This document shows, one piece after another, positions 1 through 7,903 of a stretch of DNA of 64,000 nucleotides. Position 1 is the first letter of the stretch, and the number at the start of each line of letters is the position of its first letter. The notes below the pieces were generated by a model. That model searched no databases, was not told the origin of the DNA, and was given only the letters and a program-made list of their open reading frames with translations. The translations under genes were made by a program, and so were the position numbers. This DNA is from Bacteroidaceae bacterium (GTDB lineage Bacteria > Bacteroidota > Bacteroidia > Bacteroidales > Bacteroidaceae), in assembly GCA_017557005.1 (NCBI GenBank), contig JAFZFZ010000020.1, positions 1 through 64,000 of the forward strand. Reading direction: 5' to 3'.

Positions 1-558
1 CGTCTACAAAGGCTTTTCAAAAAATGTAGGTCTAGACGAAGCGAATCAGACAAAGAGAATAATTCTGCCAGAGCCTTTCGTTAGATTTATCAGACAAAGG
101 CTTTTTCGCAAACGCAAGGCTCCTGTAGATTTATCAGAGCATCTAATTTCACCCCTAAATCGTCAAGTTTTACCCCTTACTCCCCCTTTTTTCAAGGTGA
201 AGAAAGTTCATATTTGGGTTGGCATTGGCAGCGGTGCAAAGCACCAACGATAACGATAACGCTGACGTTAACATCCATTCGGTAGGCAACTTCTAATTTT
301 CATGTTTTAATTCGCAACGTGATACGTTGCCACTGCCAACCTATTTATAGACTTTTTTCACTTAGTGTCCCAACGACTGCATTTTTTATTGTCTTGCTTA
401 TATTTGTACAATTCTCCACTCCCCCCCCACAAAAAAAAGGATTGTGCATTTATTCTACTACATATAATCCACTTTTCATATGCACCGAGATTATCTCTTG
501 ATTACAAAGTAAAATTCTACAACACAAATAAAAAGACTGAACGAAAAAGCTATAAAGG
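1..558. other. Non-coding region upstream of hsdM
   Basis: No convincing gene is present. The first 200 bases are AT-rich, with loosely repeated words (ttatcagacaaaggct, gtagatttatcagag) but no clear structure. A patch of mosaic repeats follows at about 215-345, and then AT-rich leader up to the hsdM promoter. The short reading frames here have no family features. Confidence 0.6.
215..345. repeat. Mosaic short-repeat patch with hairpins
   Basis: The patch is bounded by inverted copies of GGTTGGCA (near 218 and 334). Inside are a perfect micro-hairpin GGTGC-AAA-GCACC (233-245), a tandem AACGAT/AACGCT run, and a second palindrome GCAACGTGATACGTTGC near 314-330. The words and the 5-3-5 hairpin geometry match the repeats found far downstream in polysaccharide cluster II, so this is probably the same family at an isolated site. 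Confidence 0.65.
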
Positions 559-591
559 TTGATAGTGATTCGCAAATATTTGCTAAATTTG
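559..591 (+). promoter_or_regulatory. Bacteroidetes-type promoter for hsdM
   Basis: The sequence TAAATTTG at 584-591 matches the Bacteroidetes -7 consensus TAnnTTTG. A TTG lies at 559-561, 22 bases upstream, where the -33 element is expected. The hsdM ATG follows at 619. Confidence 0.6.
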
Positions 592-618
592 CAAAAACAG
601 TAATTGTACACATAAGAT

Positions 619-2130
619 ATGGCAAAAGTAAATACGGCAGACATAGGATTTGAAGATCAGATATGGAAAGCGGCAGATAAGATGCGTGGCAACATTGATG
701 CATCGGAGTACAAGTCAGTGGTACTCGGACTGATATTCTTGAAGTATATCTCTGATAAGTTTGAAACCCGCTACGAGGAGCTTGTGGCCGAGGGTGAGGG
801 CTTCGAGGAGGATAAGGACGAATACACTGCTGAGAACATCTTCTATGTTCCCACTGAGGCGCGATGGTCTACCATTGCCGAGGCGGCACATACACCCGAG
901 ATTGGCACGATGATTGACAATGCCATGCGTGCCATCGAGAAAGAGAACCGCCGACTGAAGGATATTCTGCCCAAGAACTTTGCCCGCCCCGAGCTCGACA
1001 AGCGTCGTTTGGGTGATGTGGTGGACCTCTTCACCAATATCAAGATGCACGAGCATGGCGACTCGAAAGATATCCTTGGCCGTGCCTACGAATATTGCCT
1101 GTCAAAGTTTGCCGAGGCCGAGGGCAAGTTAGCCGGTGAGTTCTACACTCCCGCTTGCATTGTCAAAACTTTGGTTAATGTATTGGAACCCTATGCAGGC
1201 CGTGTGTATGACCCCTGCTGTGGTTCGGGAGGTATGTTTGTGCAGTCGGCCAAGTTTATCGAGAGCCATGCAGGCAATATCAATCAGATTTCGGTATACG
1301 GTCAGGATGCCAACCCCACCACATGGAAGATGGCGCAGATGAACCTCGCCATCCGTGGCATCGAGGCCGACCTGGGACAATACAATGCCGACACCTTCTT
1401 TAATGACTGCCACCCCACGCTGAAGGCCGACTATGTGTTGGCCAATCCACCCTTCAACCTCTCTGACTGGGGTGCCGACCGCCTTGCCGACGATGTGCGC
1501 TGGAAGTATGGCACACCTCCCAATGGCAATGCCAACTTTGCTTGGATACAGCATATCATCCATCACCTTGCTCCCTCGGGTCGCGCAGGCGTGGTACTTG
1601 CCAATGGTTCCTTGTCGAGTCAGAGCGGTGGCGAGGGCGACATCCGCAAGCAGTTGGTAGAGGCCGACCTTGTGGATTGCATCGTAGCCATGCCCTCACA
1701 ACTGTTCTACACCACACAGATTCCCGTATGCGTATGGTTCTTCAATAAGGCCAAGAAGCAGAAGGGCAAGACCCTCTTCATCGATGCCCGCAACCTTGGT
1801 ACCATGGTCACTCGCAAGCTGCGCGAACTCACCGATGGTGAGGATGGCGACATCCTGCGCATCGCTAACACTTACAAACAATTTGTCGAAGGTACGCTGA
1901 CCGACGAAAAGGGCTTCTGTGCCGTAGTCGATACCGCCAAGATTGCAGAGCAAGACTACATCCTCACCCCAGGCCGTTATGTAGGCATTGCCGAGCAGGA
2001 GCAGGACAGCGAACCCTTTGAGGAAAAGATGACACGCCTCACCACTGAACTATCGTCACTCTTCGAGCAATCACACGCTTTGGAGGAGGAGATAAAGAAG
2101 CAGTTGGGTAGCATCGGATTCAAGTTTTGA
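619..2130 (+). CDS. hsdM: Type I restriction-modification DNA methyltransferase (HsdM)
   Basis: This is the modification subunit: it methylates adenine in the bipartite site chosen by HsdS and joins HsdS and HsdR in the restriction complex. An N-terminal helical HsdM_N domain (about residues 10-130) precedes an N6-adenine methylase fold with the AdoMet-binding motif DPCCGSGG at 198-205 and the catalytic NPPF at 276-279. At 503 residues it has normal family length. The C-terminal helices end in GSIGFKF. It heads the operon, and the next gene starts 18 bases downstream. A similar coded tail (AIGFKY) reappears after that next gene, hinting that the regulator was inserted between hsdM and hsdS. 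Confidence 0.96.
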   Translation: MAKVNTADIGFEDQIWKAADKMRGNIDASEYKSVVLGLIFLKYISDKFETRYEELVAEGEGFEEDKDEYTAENIFYVPTEARWSTIAEAAHTPEIGTMIDNAMRAIEKENRRLKDILPKNFARPELDKRRLGDVVDLFTNIKMHEHGDSKDILGRAYEYCLSKFAEAEGKLAGEFYTPACIVKTLVNVLEPYAGRVYDPCCGSGGMFVQSAKFIESHAGNINQISVYGQDANPTTWKMAQMNLAIRGIEADLGQYNADTFFNDCHPTLKADYVLANPPFNLSDWGADRLADDVRWKYGTPPNGNANFAWIQHIIHHLAPSGRAGVVLANGSLSSQSGGEGDIRKQLVEADLVDCIVAMPSQLFYTTQIPVCVWFFNKAKKQKGKTLFIDARNLGTMVTRKLRELTDGEDGDILRIANTYKQFVEGTLTDEKGFCAVVDTAKIAEQDYILTPGRYVGIAEQEQDSEPFEEKMTRLTTELSSLFEQSHALEEEIKKQLGSIGFKF

Positions 2131-2148
2131 ATAAATCGTAGATGGAAA

Positions 2149-3567
2149 ATGAAAAACGAAAATCAAAATATCGAGTACAAGGAAGCGTGGCGCGACGAAT
2201 ACTTGAAATGGATTTGCGGCTTTGCCAATGCACAAGGCGGTAAAATCTATATTGGTGTGGATGATGACAAGAATGTGGTTGGAGTGGTAGATGCCCACCG
2301 CCTGATGGAAGATATCCCAAACAAGATAGTCAATCATTTGGGTATCGTGGCCGATGTTAATCTGCTTAACGACAAAGACAGTGAATATATCGAAATAGTT
2401 GTTGCTCCCAGTAATATGCCCATAGCCTATAAGGGTATTTATCATTATCGTTCGGGGGCAACAAAGCAAGAATTGAAAGGTGTTGCTTTGCAACAATTCA
2501 TCATGCAGAAGATGGGGCGCTCATGGGATGATATCCCCATAGAGCATGCTTCGATAGATGATATTGACCGCAGTGCAGTGGACTATTTCCTGCGTTGTGG
2601 AATTAGTGCAGGAAGAGTAGCCGAAGATGAACGAGATGCATCTACAGAAGAGGTTCTTGCAAATCTGGGCCTTATCACGCCCGATGGAAAACTGAAAACA
2701 GCAGCCTTGTTACTATTCGGAAAACAGGTTAGAAAGTTTTTCCCGTCAGCTGATTTTAAGATAGGTAGGTTTCATTCCAGCGAAAGCGATCTTATAACAC
2801 AAGATTTGATAGAATGCAATATCATTCAGATGGCAGGTAAAGTTATTGAATCCTTGCGCTCGAAGTATCTGATCTCTCCTATCCATTATGAGGGCTTACA
2901 ACGTGTAGAAGAACTGGAGATTCCAGAAAAGGCTCTGCGCGAAATCATCTATAACTCCATTGCCCATAAAGATTACACGGGTCCCTCCATCCAAATGAGG
3001 GTGTATGATGATTGTGTGGAAATCTGGAATTATGGTTTATTGCCCGATGGACTGACACCTGAGGCTTTGATGCGCAAACATGCATCCTATCCTCGCAATA
3101 AGAATGTTGCATACGCTTTTTTTAAAGCCGGTTTCATAGAATCGTGGGGACGTGGCTATAAGAAAATTCGTGAAGAGCTCGACCGTGTGGGAATGCCCAT
3201 GCCTATCGTCGAGGAAATGGATGGTGGTGTGTTGGCAGTGATGAAGCGTTTTACTATTGATGAAGTTATTGCCAGACGAAAGGGGGATACGACAGAAACC
3301 GACAATGAGGTCGGGAACTTGTCGGGAACTTGTCGGGAACTTGTCGGGAACTTGTCGGGAACTAAATTGACCGGACGTCAGTGGAATATTTGTGCAATCA
3401 TCAAAGATAATCCATACTCTACCGCTGAATCTATGGCAGCATCCTTAAAAGTAAGCGTAAGAACAGTAGAACGTGACTTGTCTGCCTTGCAGAAACTTGG
3501 CATCATACGCCACGAAGGGAAAAGGAATACCGGTATTTGGGTGATACTTGAGCAACCTTGCAGATAA
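2149..3567 (+). CDS. AlbA_2/Schlafen-type ATP-binding transcriptional regulator in the hsd operon
   Basis: The N-terminus (NIEYKEAW, then FANAQGGKIYIGVDD) is the AlbA_2 (Schlafen-type) nucleic-acid-binding domain, residues 1-115. The middle and C-terminal part (about 280-390, with IIYNSIAHKDY and GFIESWGRGYKKI) matches the GHKL-like ATPase module of RecG-related putative regulators. A winged-helix or HTH region (about 405-465, TAESMAASLKVSVRTVERDL) ends the protein. Such genes are frequent passengers in type I restriction operons, and a regulatory role is inferred. The linker before the HTH is coded by five 11-bp repeats (3310-3364), which could make expression of the HTH phase-variable. It lies 18 bases after hsdM on the same strand. 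Confidence 0.82.
   Translation: MKNENQNIEYKEAWRDEYLKWICGFANAQGGKIYIGVDDDKNVVGVVDAHRLMEDIPNKIVNHLGIVADVNLLNDKDSEYIEIVVAPSNMPIAYKGIYHYRSGATKQELKGVALQQFIMQKMGRSWDDIPIEHASIDDIDRSAVDYFLRCGISAGRVAEDERDASTEEVLANLGLITPDGKLKTAALLLFGKQVRKFFPSADFKIGRFHSSESDLITQDLIECNIIQMAGKVIESLRSKYLISPIHYEGLQRVEELEIPEKALREIIYNSIAHKDYTGPSIQMRVYDDCVEIWNYGLLPDGLTPEALMRKHASYPRNKNVAYAFFKAGFIESWGRGYKKIREELDRVGMPMPIVEEMDGGVLAVMKRFTIDEVIARRKGDTTETDNEVGNLSGTCRELVGNLSGTKLTGRQWNICAIIKDNPYSTAESMAASLKVSVRTVERDLSALQKLGIIRHEGKRNTGIWVILEQPCR
3310..3364 (+). repeat. Five-copy 11-bp tandem repeat inside the regulator gene
   Basis: The unit gtcgggaactt is repeated five times (the last copy ends in a). It codes VGNLSGT-type linker sequence. 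Because 11 is not a multiple of three, gain or loss of one unit by slippage would shift frame ahead of the HTH domain. Confidence 0.9.
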
Positions 3568-3705
3568 TATGACATTGATGTAGCCATCGGATTTAAGTAT
3601 CGAAAGACGGAGAATTAAAACAAGAAAGCAATACGCATTTTTTGAGTCTTTGTCAGCCTTGATAGTTGGATAATATTGAGATATAATATTGAATAACGAT
3701 ATAGA

Positions 3706-4263
3706 ATGAACGATTTTTTTTCATCCATAAAAGCATTAGTAGAGAAAGTAGATTTGATTGTTTTACTTCTCTCATTGGCTATTAGCATATTTGTATTTAA
3801 TGTGTGGATACCCCATTCATTATGGGCTGTTTTTGTATTTTGTATTGCGTATCCTTGTATTGCTGGTGTTCACAAATTGATTGTGTATGGGTATAATGAG
3901 CGTAAGGCGAAGAAATATATTGCTAAGCAGGAAAGGCAGAAGGCTAAAGAAGAACAGGAAAAGGATGAACAAACTAAGGCGCATTTATGCACTATTTTTG
4001 CATCACTTCCGAATGATACAAAGAAAGGGCTGATTATGCTATATCAAATGCCAGAGCCAGATGGGGGATTCAAAAACACAAGAATTTTAACTGAGAGTAA
4101 TGAAAATTACCAATATATCTTGAACGCTATATCTATAGTCGGTTCAAGAAATATTAATCATCCATATGTCTATAGAGAAAATATGTTGAATCCATCAGTT
4201 TTTTATATTGACGTTGACTTTTATAAGGTGTTAGAAGAGAAGTCTAAAATATTTGAAATGTAA
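3706..4263 (+). CDS. Small two-helix membrane protein, possible superinfection-exclusion (SieB-like) protein
   Basis: The 185-residue protein has two hydrophobic segments near the N-terminus (about residues 17-35 and 40-62), then a very basic and acidic helix (about 65-100, KAKKYIAKQERQKAKEEQEK), then a cytosolic domain of about 85 residues with the phrase LPNDTKKGLIMLYQ. This layout resembles phage superinfection-exclusion SieB-type proteins, but I recognise no firm motif. It sits between the AlbA_2 regulator and hsdS on the same strand, 7 bases before the half-length hsdS. An accessory defence role is therefore plausible but unproven. Confidence 0.5.
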   Translation: MNDFFSSIKALVEKVDLIVLLLSLAISIFVFNVWIPHSLWAVFVFCIAYPCIAGVHKLIVYGYNERKAKKYIAKQERQKAKEEQEKDEQTKAHLCTIFASLPNDTKKGLIMLYQMPEPDGGFKNTRILTESNENYQYILNAISIVGSRNINHPYVYRENMLNPSVFYIDVDFYKVLEEKSKIFEM

Positions 4264-4270
4264 GTAATGT

Positions 4271-4813
4271 ATGAGTGAATGGAGAATATTACATATATCT
4301 GATATTGGAAGAATCGTAACAGGAAAGACTCCAAGGACATCCATAGAAAGGAATTATGGCGGTAGTATACCTTTTTTGACCCCCTCAGATGATTTGTCTG
4401 GAAAGTTTGTACCTCAAACGAATAAAACCATAACTGAGCAAGGATTGTCAGAGGTAAGGAATTGCCTTTTGCCTCCTAATTCTGTGTGCGTAAGCTGTAT
4501 CGGATCCGACTTGGGTAAAGTTGTTAAAACAACGAAACCATTGGTGACAAACCAACAATTCAACTCCATTATTCCTAATAATGATGAGTATGATTCTGAT
4601 TTCGTCTACTACTTAATGCTAACTGTTGGAAAGCGGCTAAACTACATAGGAAAGACATCGACTGCTGTCCCTATTGTGAATAAAACTCATTTTTCTAATT
4701 TTGAAGTTAATGTTCCTTCATTAGAAAAGCAAAGGCTTATCGCAAATATCTTATCCTCTCTCGACGATAAAATCGAGGTGAATCGTCGGATAAATGATAA
4801 TTTAGCAAACTAA
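4271..4813 (+). CDS. hsdS: Half-length HsdS specificity subunit at the expression site of the shufflon
   Basis: HsdS carries two target-recognition domains (TRDs) that read the two halves of the methylation site. This 180-residue product holds only the first TRD and the following conserved helix, LDDKIEVNRRINDNL. It stops three residues later because the inversion site supplies the stop codon. Full-length relatives continue EQQAQALYKQWF, as in the opposite-strand gene at 4810-5997. Inversion between the sites at 4790-4805 and 5457-5472 would fuse this half to the downstream C-terminal half and restore a subunit of about 400 residues. As the only hsdS read in the hsdM direction, it is probably the expressed copy. 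It may act as a dimer of half subunits in this orientation. Confidence 0.88.
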   Translation: MSEWRILHISDIGRIVTGKTPRTSIERNYGGSIPFLTPSDDLSGKFVPQTNKTITEQGLSEVRNCLLPPNSVCVSCIGSDLGKVVKTTKPLVTNQQFNSIIPNNDEYDSDFVYYLMLTVGKRLNYIGKTSTAVPIVNKTHFSNFEVNVPSLEKQRLIANILSSLDDKIEVNRRINDNLAN

Positions 4814-4818
4814 TCGAC
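4781..4818 (+). repeat. hsdS inversion site 1 (forward orientation)
   Basis: The 16-bp core ataaatgataatttag lies at 4790-4805. Its left flank aatcgtcg makes a 25-bp inverted repeat with 5457-5481 (one mismatch). Its right flank, to 4818, makes a 29-bp exact direct repeat with 7057-7085. It codes the RRINDNL junction of HsdS. Confidence 0.9.
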
Positions 4819-5997
4819 CAAAACATCATCAACGCTTAGTTCTCCGCTCATTAACTTTGGTAAGAGGGTATCACGAAGGGCTGCTAGCTTTTGATTTTCA
4901 ATTCTGTTTTTTGATATAATCCTATACAGAGGAATCACTTTATCTTCAAACTCACTTATAGTTTCAATTTTAGGGACTCTGAAATTATAATCCAATGTAT
5001 CTTTCGGATGAAATCGTTGATGACTTCCTGTTGACCCATTAGTTAATGATAGCACAAAATCATAAAAATCATCCGAGTTTAATAATGAATAACAAAATCC
5101 TAACATCTCAGATTTTTTTGGTTGGTATGGGACAAACTCCGTAGAACATATTGCATGCTCTGTTTGTGGATTAGGTAACCAAATACGTTTTATCCTCGGA
5201 TTCAATTTAGAAAACAGTATTACATTATCATTAATAATAAATTTGGAACTTTTAATATCACTACCTTTTTCACAAACAGGTAGTATCCCCGCATCATAAG
5301 CAGGTAAACTATAATGTTCAAAAATAGTATTGGGATACAACGATGGATTAATAGAGTCCTTATTGATATCTACAATTTGGCTGAGCTTTACTTCTTTCCA
5401 ATCCTCACTACGATTATCCACAAACCACTGCTTATACAACGCTTGTGCCTGCTGCTCTAAATTATCATTTATACGACGATTGTTTTCAATCTTATCATCC
5501 AATGCATCCAGTATTTCGACAATTCTATTTTGGATAGGGCGTGGAGGAAGACATAATGGCATATCTCCATATGTTTTTGCATTAATGTTTCCCCTCGTCC
5601 CTCCTGTGTCGAAAGATTTCACCCAATTATAATAAGGTTGGGAGTGTGTGTAATATTTTAGAATTCTAGGATTAACTTTTTGGTCATCTAATCTAAAGCG
5701 AATTAAGAATCCTGCATATACTAATACTCCATCACGACCGTCATAAAAGTATGAACGTCCAGTGCTATTTCCCGTTCTTGCGAATACAATATCATTCTTT
5801 TCAAGTAAATACTTTTCGGCATCTTCAGAATCGACAGACATTAATCCCGAATAGTTTAAAGTTCCATCATCGTTAATGTCTGTGATGCGTAGATAAGTGT
5901 ATTTGTCCTTATTAAAGGGGATCGCTGGCGCACCTATACCATATTCTCCTTTTCCCTTAGATAATTCCTTTAATGTATATGTTTTCCATTCTTCCAT
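4810..5997 (-). CDS. hsdS: Full-length HsdS specificity subunit on the opposite strand
   Basis: This type I specificity subunit has both TRDs: an N-terminal half (MEEWKTYTLKEL onward), the central helix DDKIENNRRINDNLEQQ, a second TRD, and the C-terminal helix NQKLAALRDTLLPKL. The 395 residues are normal for HsdS. The ATG at 5997 lies two bases beyond the recombinase stop; a TTG at 6003 is an alternative start. The gene faces against hsdM, just downstream of the recombinase, so it is transcribed from the recombinase side or stored. Its C-terminal half (4790-5472) is bracketed by inverted sites and can be flipped onto the expressed half-gene at 4271. Confidence 0.93.
   Translation of the reverse strand: MEEWKTYTLKELSKGKGEYGIGAPAIPFNKDKYTYLRITDINDDGTLNYSGLMSVDSEDAEKYLLEKNDIVFARTGNSTGRSYFYDGRDGVLVYAGFLIRFRLDDQKVNPRILKYYTHSQPYYNWVKSFDTGGTRGNINAKTYGDMPLCLPPRPIQNRIVEILDALDDKIENNRRINDNLEQQAQALYKQWFVDNRSEDWKEVKLSQIVDINKDSINPSLYPNTIFEHYSLPAYDAGILPVCEKGSDIKSSKFIINDNVILFSKLNPRIKRIWLPNPQTEHAICSTEFVPYQPKKSEMLGFCYSLLNSDDFYDFVLSLTNGSTGSHQRFHPKDTLDYNFRVPKIETISEFEDKVIPLYRIISKNRIENQKLAALRDTLLPKLMSGELSVDDVLVD
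5457..5481 (-). repeat. hsdS inversion site 2 (reverse orientation)
   Basis: The core (5457-5472, read on the minus strand) plus the flank aatcgtcg is the inverted partner of site 1. It lies at the RRINDNL codons of the full-length hsdS, exactly where its first TRD half ends. Confidence 0.9.
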
Positions 5998-5999
5998 AC

Positions 6000-6992
6000 T
6001 CAACTGATATATCTTCTATGTGAAATCTTTACATTGTTTTGATTGACCATAGCATAGTGCATGGTGGTGTCTATCTTTACATGTCCCAAGAGTTTCTGTA
6101 CTTGCTCTATAGGCATACCCTTGTCTATGGCCATTGTGGCAAGGGTTCGGCGAAACTTATGTGGATGTACCTTATTGATTGCGACTTTACGGCCAAGCTG
6201 TCTTAAGCGTAGCTCCACACCGTTAACGTTTAATCGGTTATGGGGGCTGTGTAGCGACACGAATAGTGCGGGATTATCATCTGTTCGGCTTGCAAGATAT
6301 TGTTTCAAGTGTATCTTGGTGCGTGCATTGAAGTACACCTCACGCTCTTTGTTTCCCTTACCAAACACCACACATTCGCGTTCATGGAAGTCGATGTCGT
6401 CACGATTGATTTTTACCAGTTCGCCTACACGAATACCCGTTGATGATAGCAGGTCAATGATGGCAAGGTCGCGAATGTGAGTACAACTATCGCGCAGAGT
6501 TTCGAGATTTTCATCGGAGAACACCTCTTTTACGAGTGAGCCAGTCTTGACCTTATGGATGCGACGCACAGGACTTTTAAGGATATAATCCTCATCTTCT
6601 AACCAGGAAAAGAAACTGGAGAAGATGCGACGGATATTGTCAATTGTCACTTTAGAGGAATGGTTGGTCGCTTGATAGTTCGACAAATAGCACCTCAAGT
6701 CATTGGTCGTGATATCGATGACATCTTTGTCTATTTGATTCATCATGCACTCAATGGTAGAGGAGTAGTACTTCAGTGTTTTCTCCGAACATCCTTCCAC
6801 ACGTTTGGCAGAAATAAACAACGCCTGCAACTGTGAGTTTGCACTCACTCTTGTTTGCGAATCAGGTGTCGATGCCGTTACCTCGACATGCTGCAATGTG
6901 CGAATCAACACATTGCTTAATACACTCATCTGTTCTGCCGAAATGACGGTTTGCATACTTGCCTTAATCTCTCTAATAATCTCATCCTTCAT
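6000..6992 (-). CDS. Tyrosine recombinase of the hsdS shufflon
   Basis: A 330-residue XerC/D-type site-specific recombinase. An N-terminal core-binding domain (SQLQALFISAKRVEGCSEKT onward) precedes a catalytic domain with the expected Arg in TGIRVGEL, His-x-x-Arg in HKFRRT, LLGH, and the nucleophile Tyr in TTMHYAMV. I chose ATG 6992 over a more upstream start because MKDEIIREIK begins the recognisable fold. It lies between the two hsdS C-terminal cassettes, the standard position for the invertase of Bacteroides-type hsdS shufflons, and very probably acts on the four 16-bp cores here. Its stop is two bases from the ATG of the following hsdS. Confidence 0.92.
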   Translation of the reverse strand: MKDEIIREIKASMQTVISAEQMSVLSNVLIRTLQHVEVTASTPDSQTRVSANSQLQALFISAKRVEGCSEKTLKYYSSTIECMMNQIDKDVIDITTNDLRCYLSNYQATNHSSKVTIDNIRRIFSSFFSWLEDEDYILKSPVRRIHKVKTGSLVKEVFSDENLETLRDSCTHIRDLAIIDLLSSTGIRVGELVKINRDDIDFHERECVVFGKGNKEREVYFNARTKIHLKQYLASRTDDNPALFVSLHSPHNRLNVNGVELRLRQLGRKVAINKVHPHKFRRTLATMAIDKGMPIEQVQKLLGHVKIDTTMHYAMVNQNNVKISHRRYIS

Positions 6993-7056
6993 AGCTGTAT
7001 ATTTTATTAAATCCACTAAAATACACAGTATGCCGTAATCCACGCAAAAATAATAC

Positions 7057-7085
7057 ATAAATGATAATTTAGCAAACTAATCGAC
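7057..7085 (+). repeat. hsdS inversion site 3 (forward orientation)
   Basis: A 29-bp exact direct copy of 4790-4818, carrying the core and the stop-proximal flank of the silent hsdS cassette. Recombination with site 1 would delete the recombinase and one cassette; recombination with site 4 would invert the silent cassette. Confidence 0.88.
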
Positions 7086-7739
7086 TAAAACATCATTAAC
7101 GCTCAGTTCTCCATTCATCAACTTGGGTAATAGCGTGTCGCGCAGAGTTGCCAAGTTTCGATTTTCGATTCTATTAGCAATTATAGCCTTAAATATTGGT
7201 GCAATCATATTATTGAGTTTTTCCAATTCCGAAGATTCAGGGATTAATACCTCTGAAACTTCCAAATCACCACGTTTAATATGCCCCATAGTCACGGCCT
7301 TGTCCTTTGCAATACGAATAAATTTAGCCAGATGATATTTCGTCCAATAATAAATAAACCATTGAGGATATTTGTCCGATGAAACTTTGAATAGGTGTTG
7401 GTTTAATCCACATGTTCCACCACACCAAACATCAACCAATAATGTTCCTGACCATGAAAAGATAATATCCCCATCGTTAATGACATATCTCTTATCTATA
7501 GATGAGGAGCAAAGATCACTTGATTCGTCACATCCACCTTGTCCTAACTCTTTAATCTTTAATACGGGGATACCTATTTCTCCTTCTTTTGGCCTGAACT
7601 TCTGCATAGCAAGCCCATTGAGATAACTCGCGATATCTGTTAAATATGCCTTGTTGCATGTAGTAATGAAAGCGGAGTTGTTAATAAAACTCTCTTCAAA
7701 CAACGCTTGTGTCTGCTGTTCTAAATTATCATTTATCAA
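7077..7739 (-). CDS. Silent HsdS C-terminal half cassette
   Basis: About 220 residues beginning INDNLEQQTQALF, i.e. from the central helix of HsdS onward, through the second TRD to the C-terminal helix NLATLRDTLLPKLM and the ending SVNDVLVD, which nearly matches the full-length gene. There is no N-terminal TRD, no ATG (only a TTG at 7739) and no evident promoter, so it is best read as a storage cassette. Inverted sites at 7057-7072 and 7721-7736 bracket it. Inversion against site 1 (4790-7736) would fuse it to the expressed N-terminal half, giving another specificity. Confidence 0.85.
   Translation of the reverse strand: MINDNLEQQTQALFEESFINNSAFITTCNKAYLTDIASYLNGLAMQKFRPKEGEIGIPVLKIKELGQGGCDESSDLCSSSIDKRYVINDGDIIFSWSGTLLVDVWCGGTCGLNQHLFKVSSDKYPQWFIYYWTKYHLAKFIRIAKDKAVTMGHIKRGDLEVSEVLIPESSELEKLNNMIAPIFKAIIANRIENRNLATLRDTLLPKLMNGELSVNDVLVD
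7721..7736 (-). repeat. hsdS inversion site 4 (reverse orientation)
   Basis: An exact 16-bp core, minus strand, at the truncated 5' edge of the silent hsdS cassette. It is the fourth copy of the recombination core. Confidence 0.88.
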
Positions 7740-7784
7740 CTATATCTGCAGAAAGTAGAGCAAAGAAAATAAAAAACTCATGCG

Positions 7785-7819
7785 TTGAGTCTTTTTTAAG
7801 AATAAAGGAGTTATCTTTG
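7785..7819 (+). promoter_or_regulatory. Bacteroidetes-type promoter for hsdR
   Basis: A TATCTTTG -7 element at 7812-7819, with TTG at 7785-7787 upstream. It is followed by three copies of the 12-bp unit gtaacggataaa (about 7859-7894) and the HsdR start at 7904 (or GTG 7871). Confidence 0.55.
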
Positions 7820-7903
7820 TAGATTTTACCTATAGCGAGAACTCATAATAAAGAAAAAGTAACGGATAAAGTGACGGATAAAGTAACGGATAAATCTTGC
7901 ACT

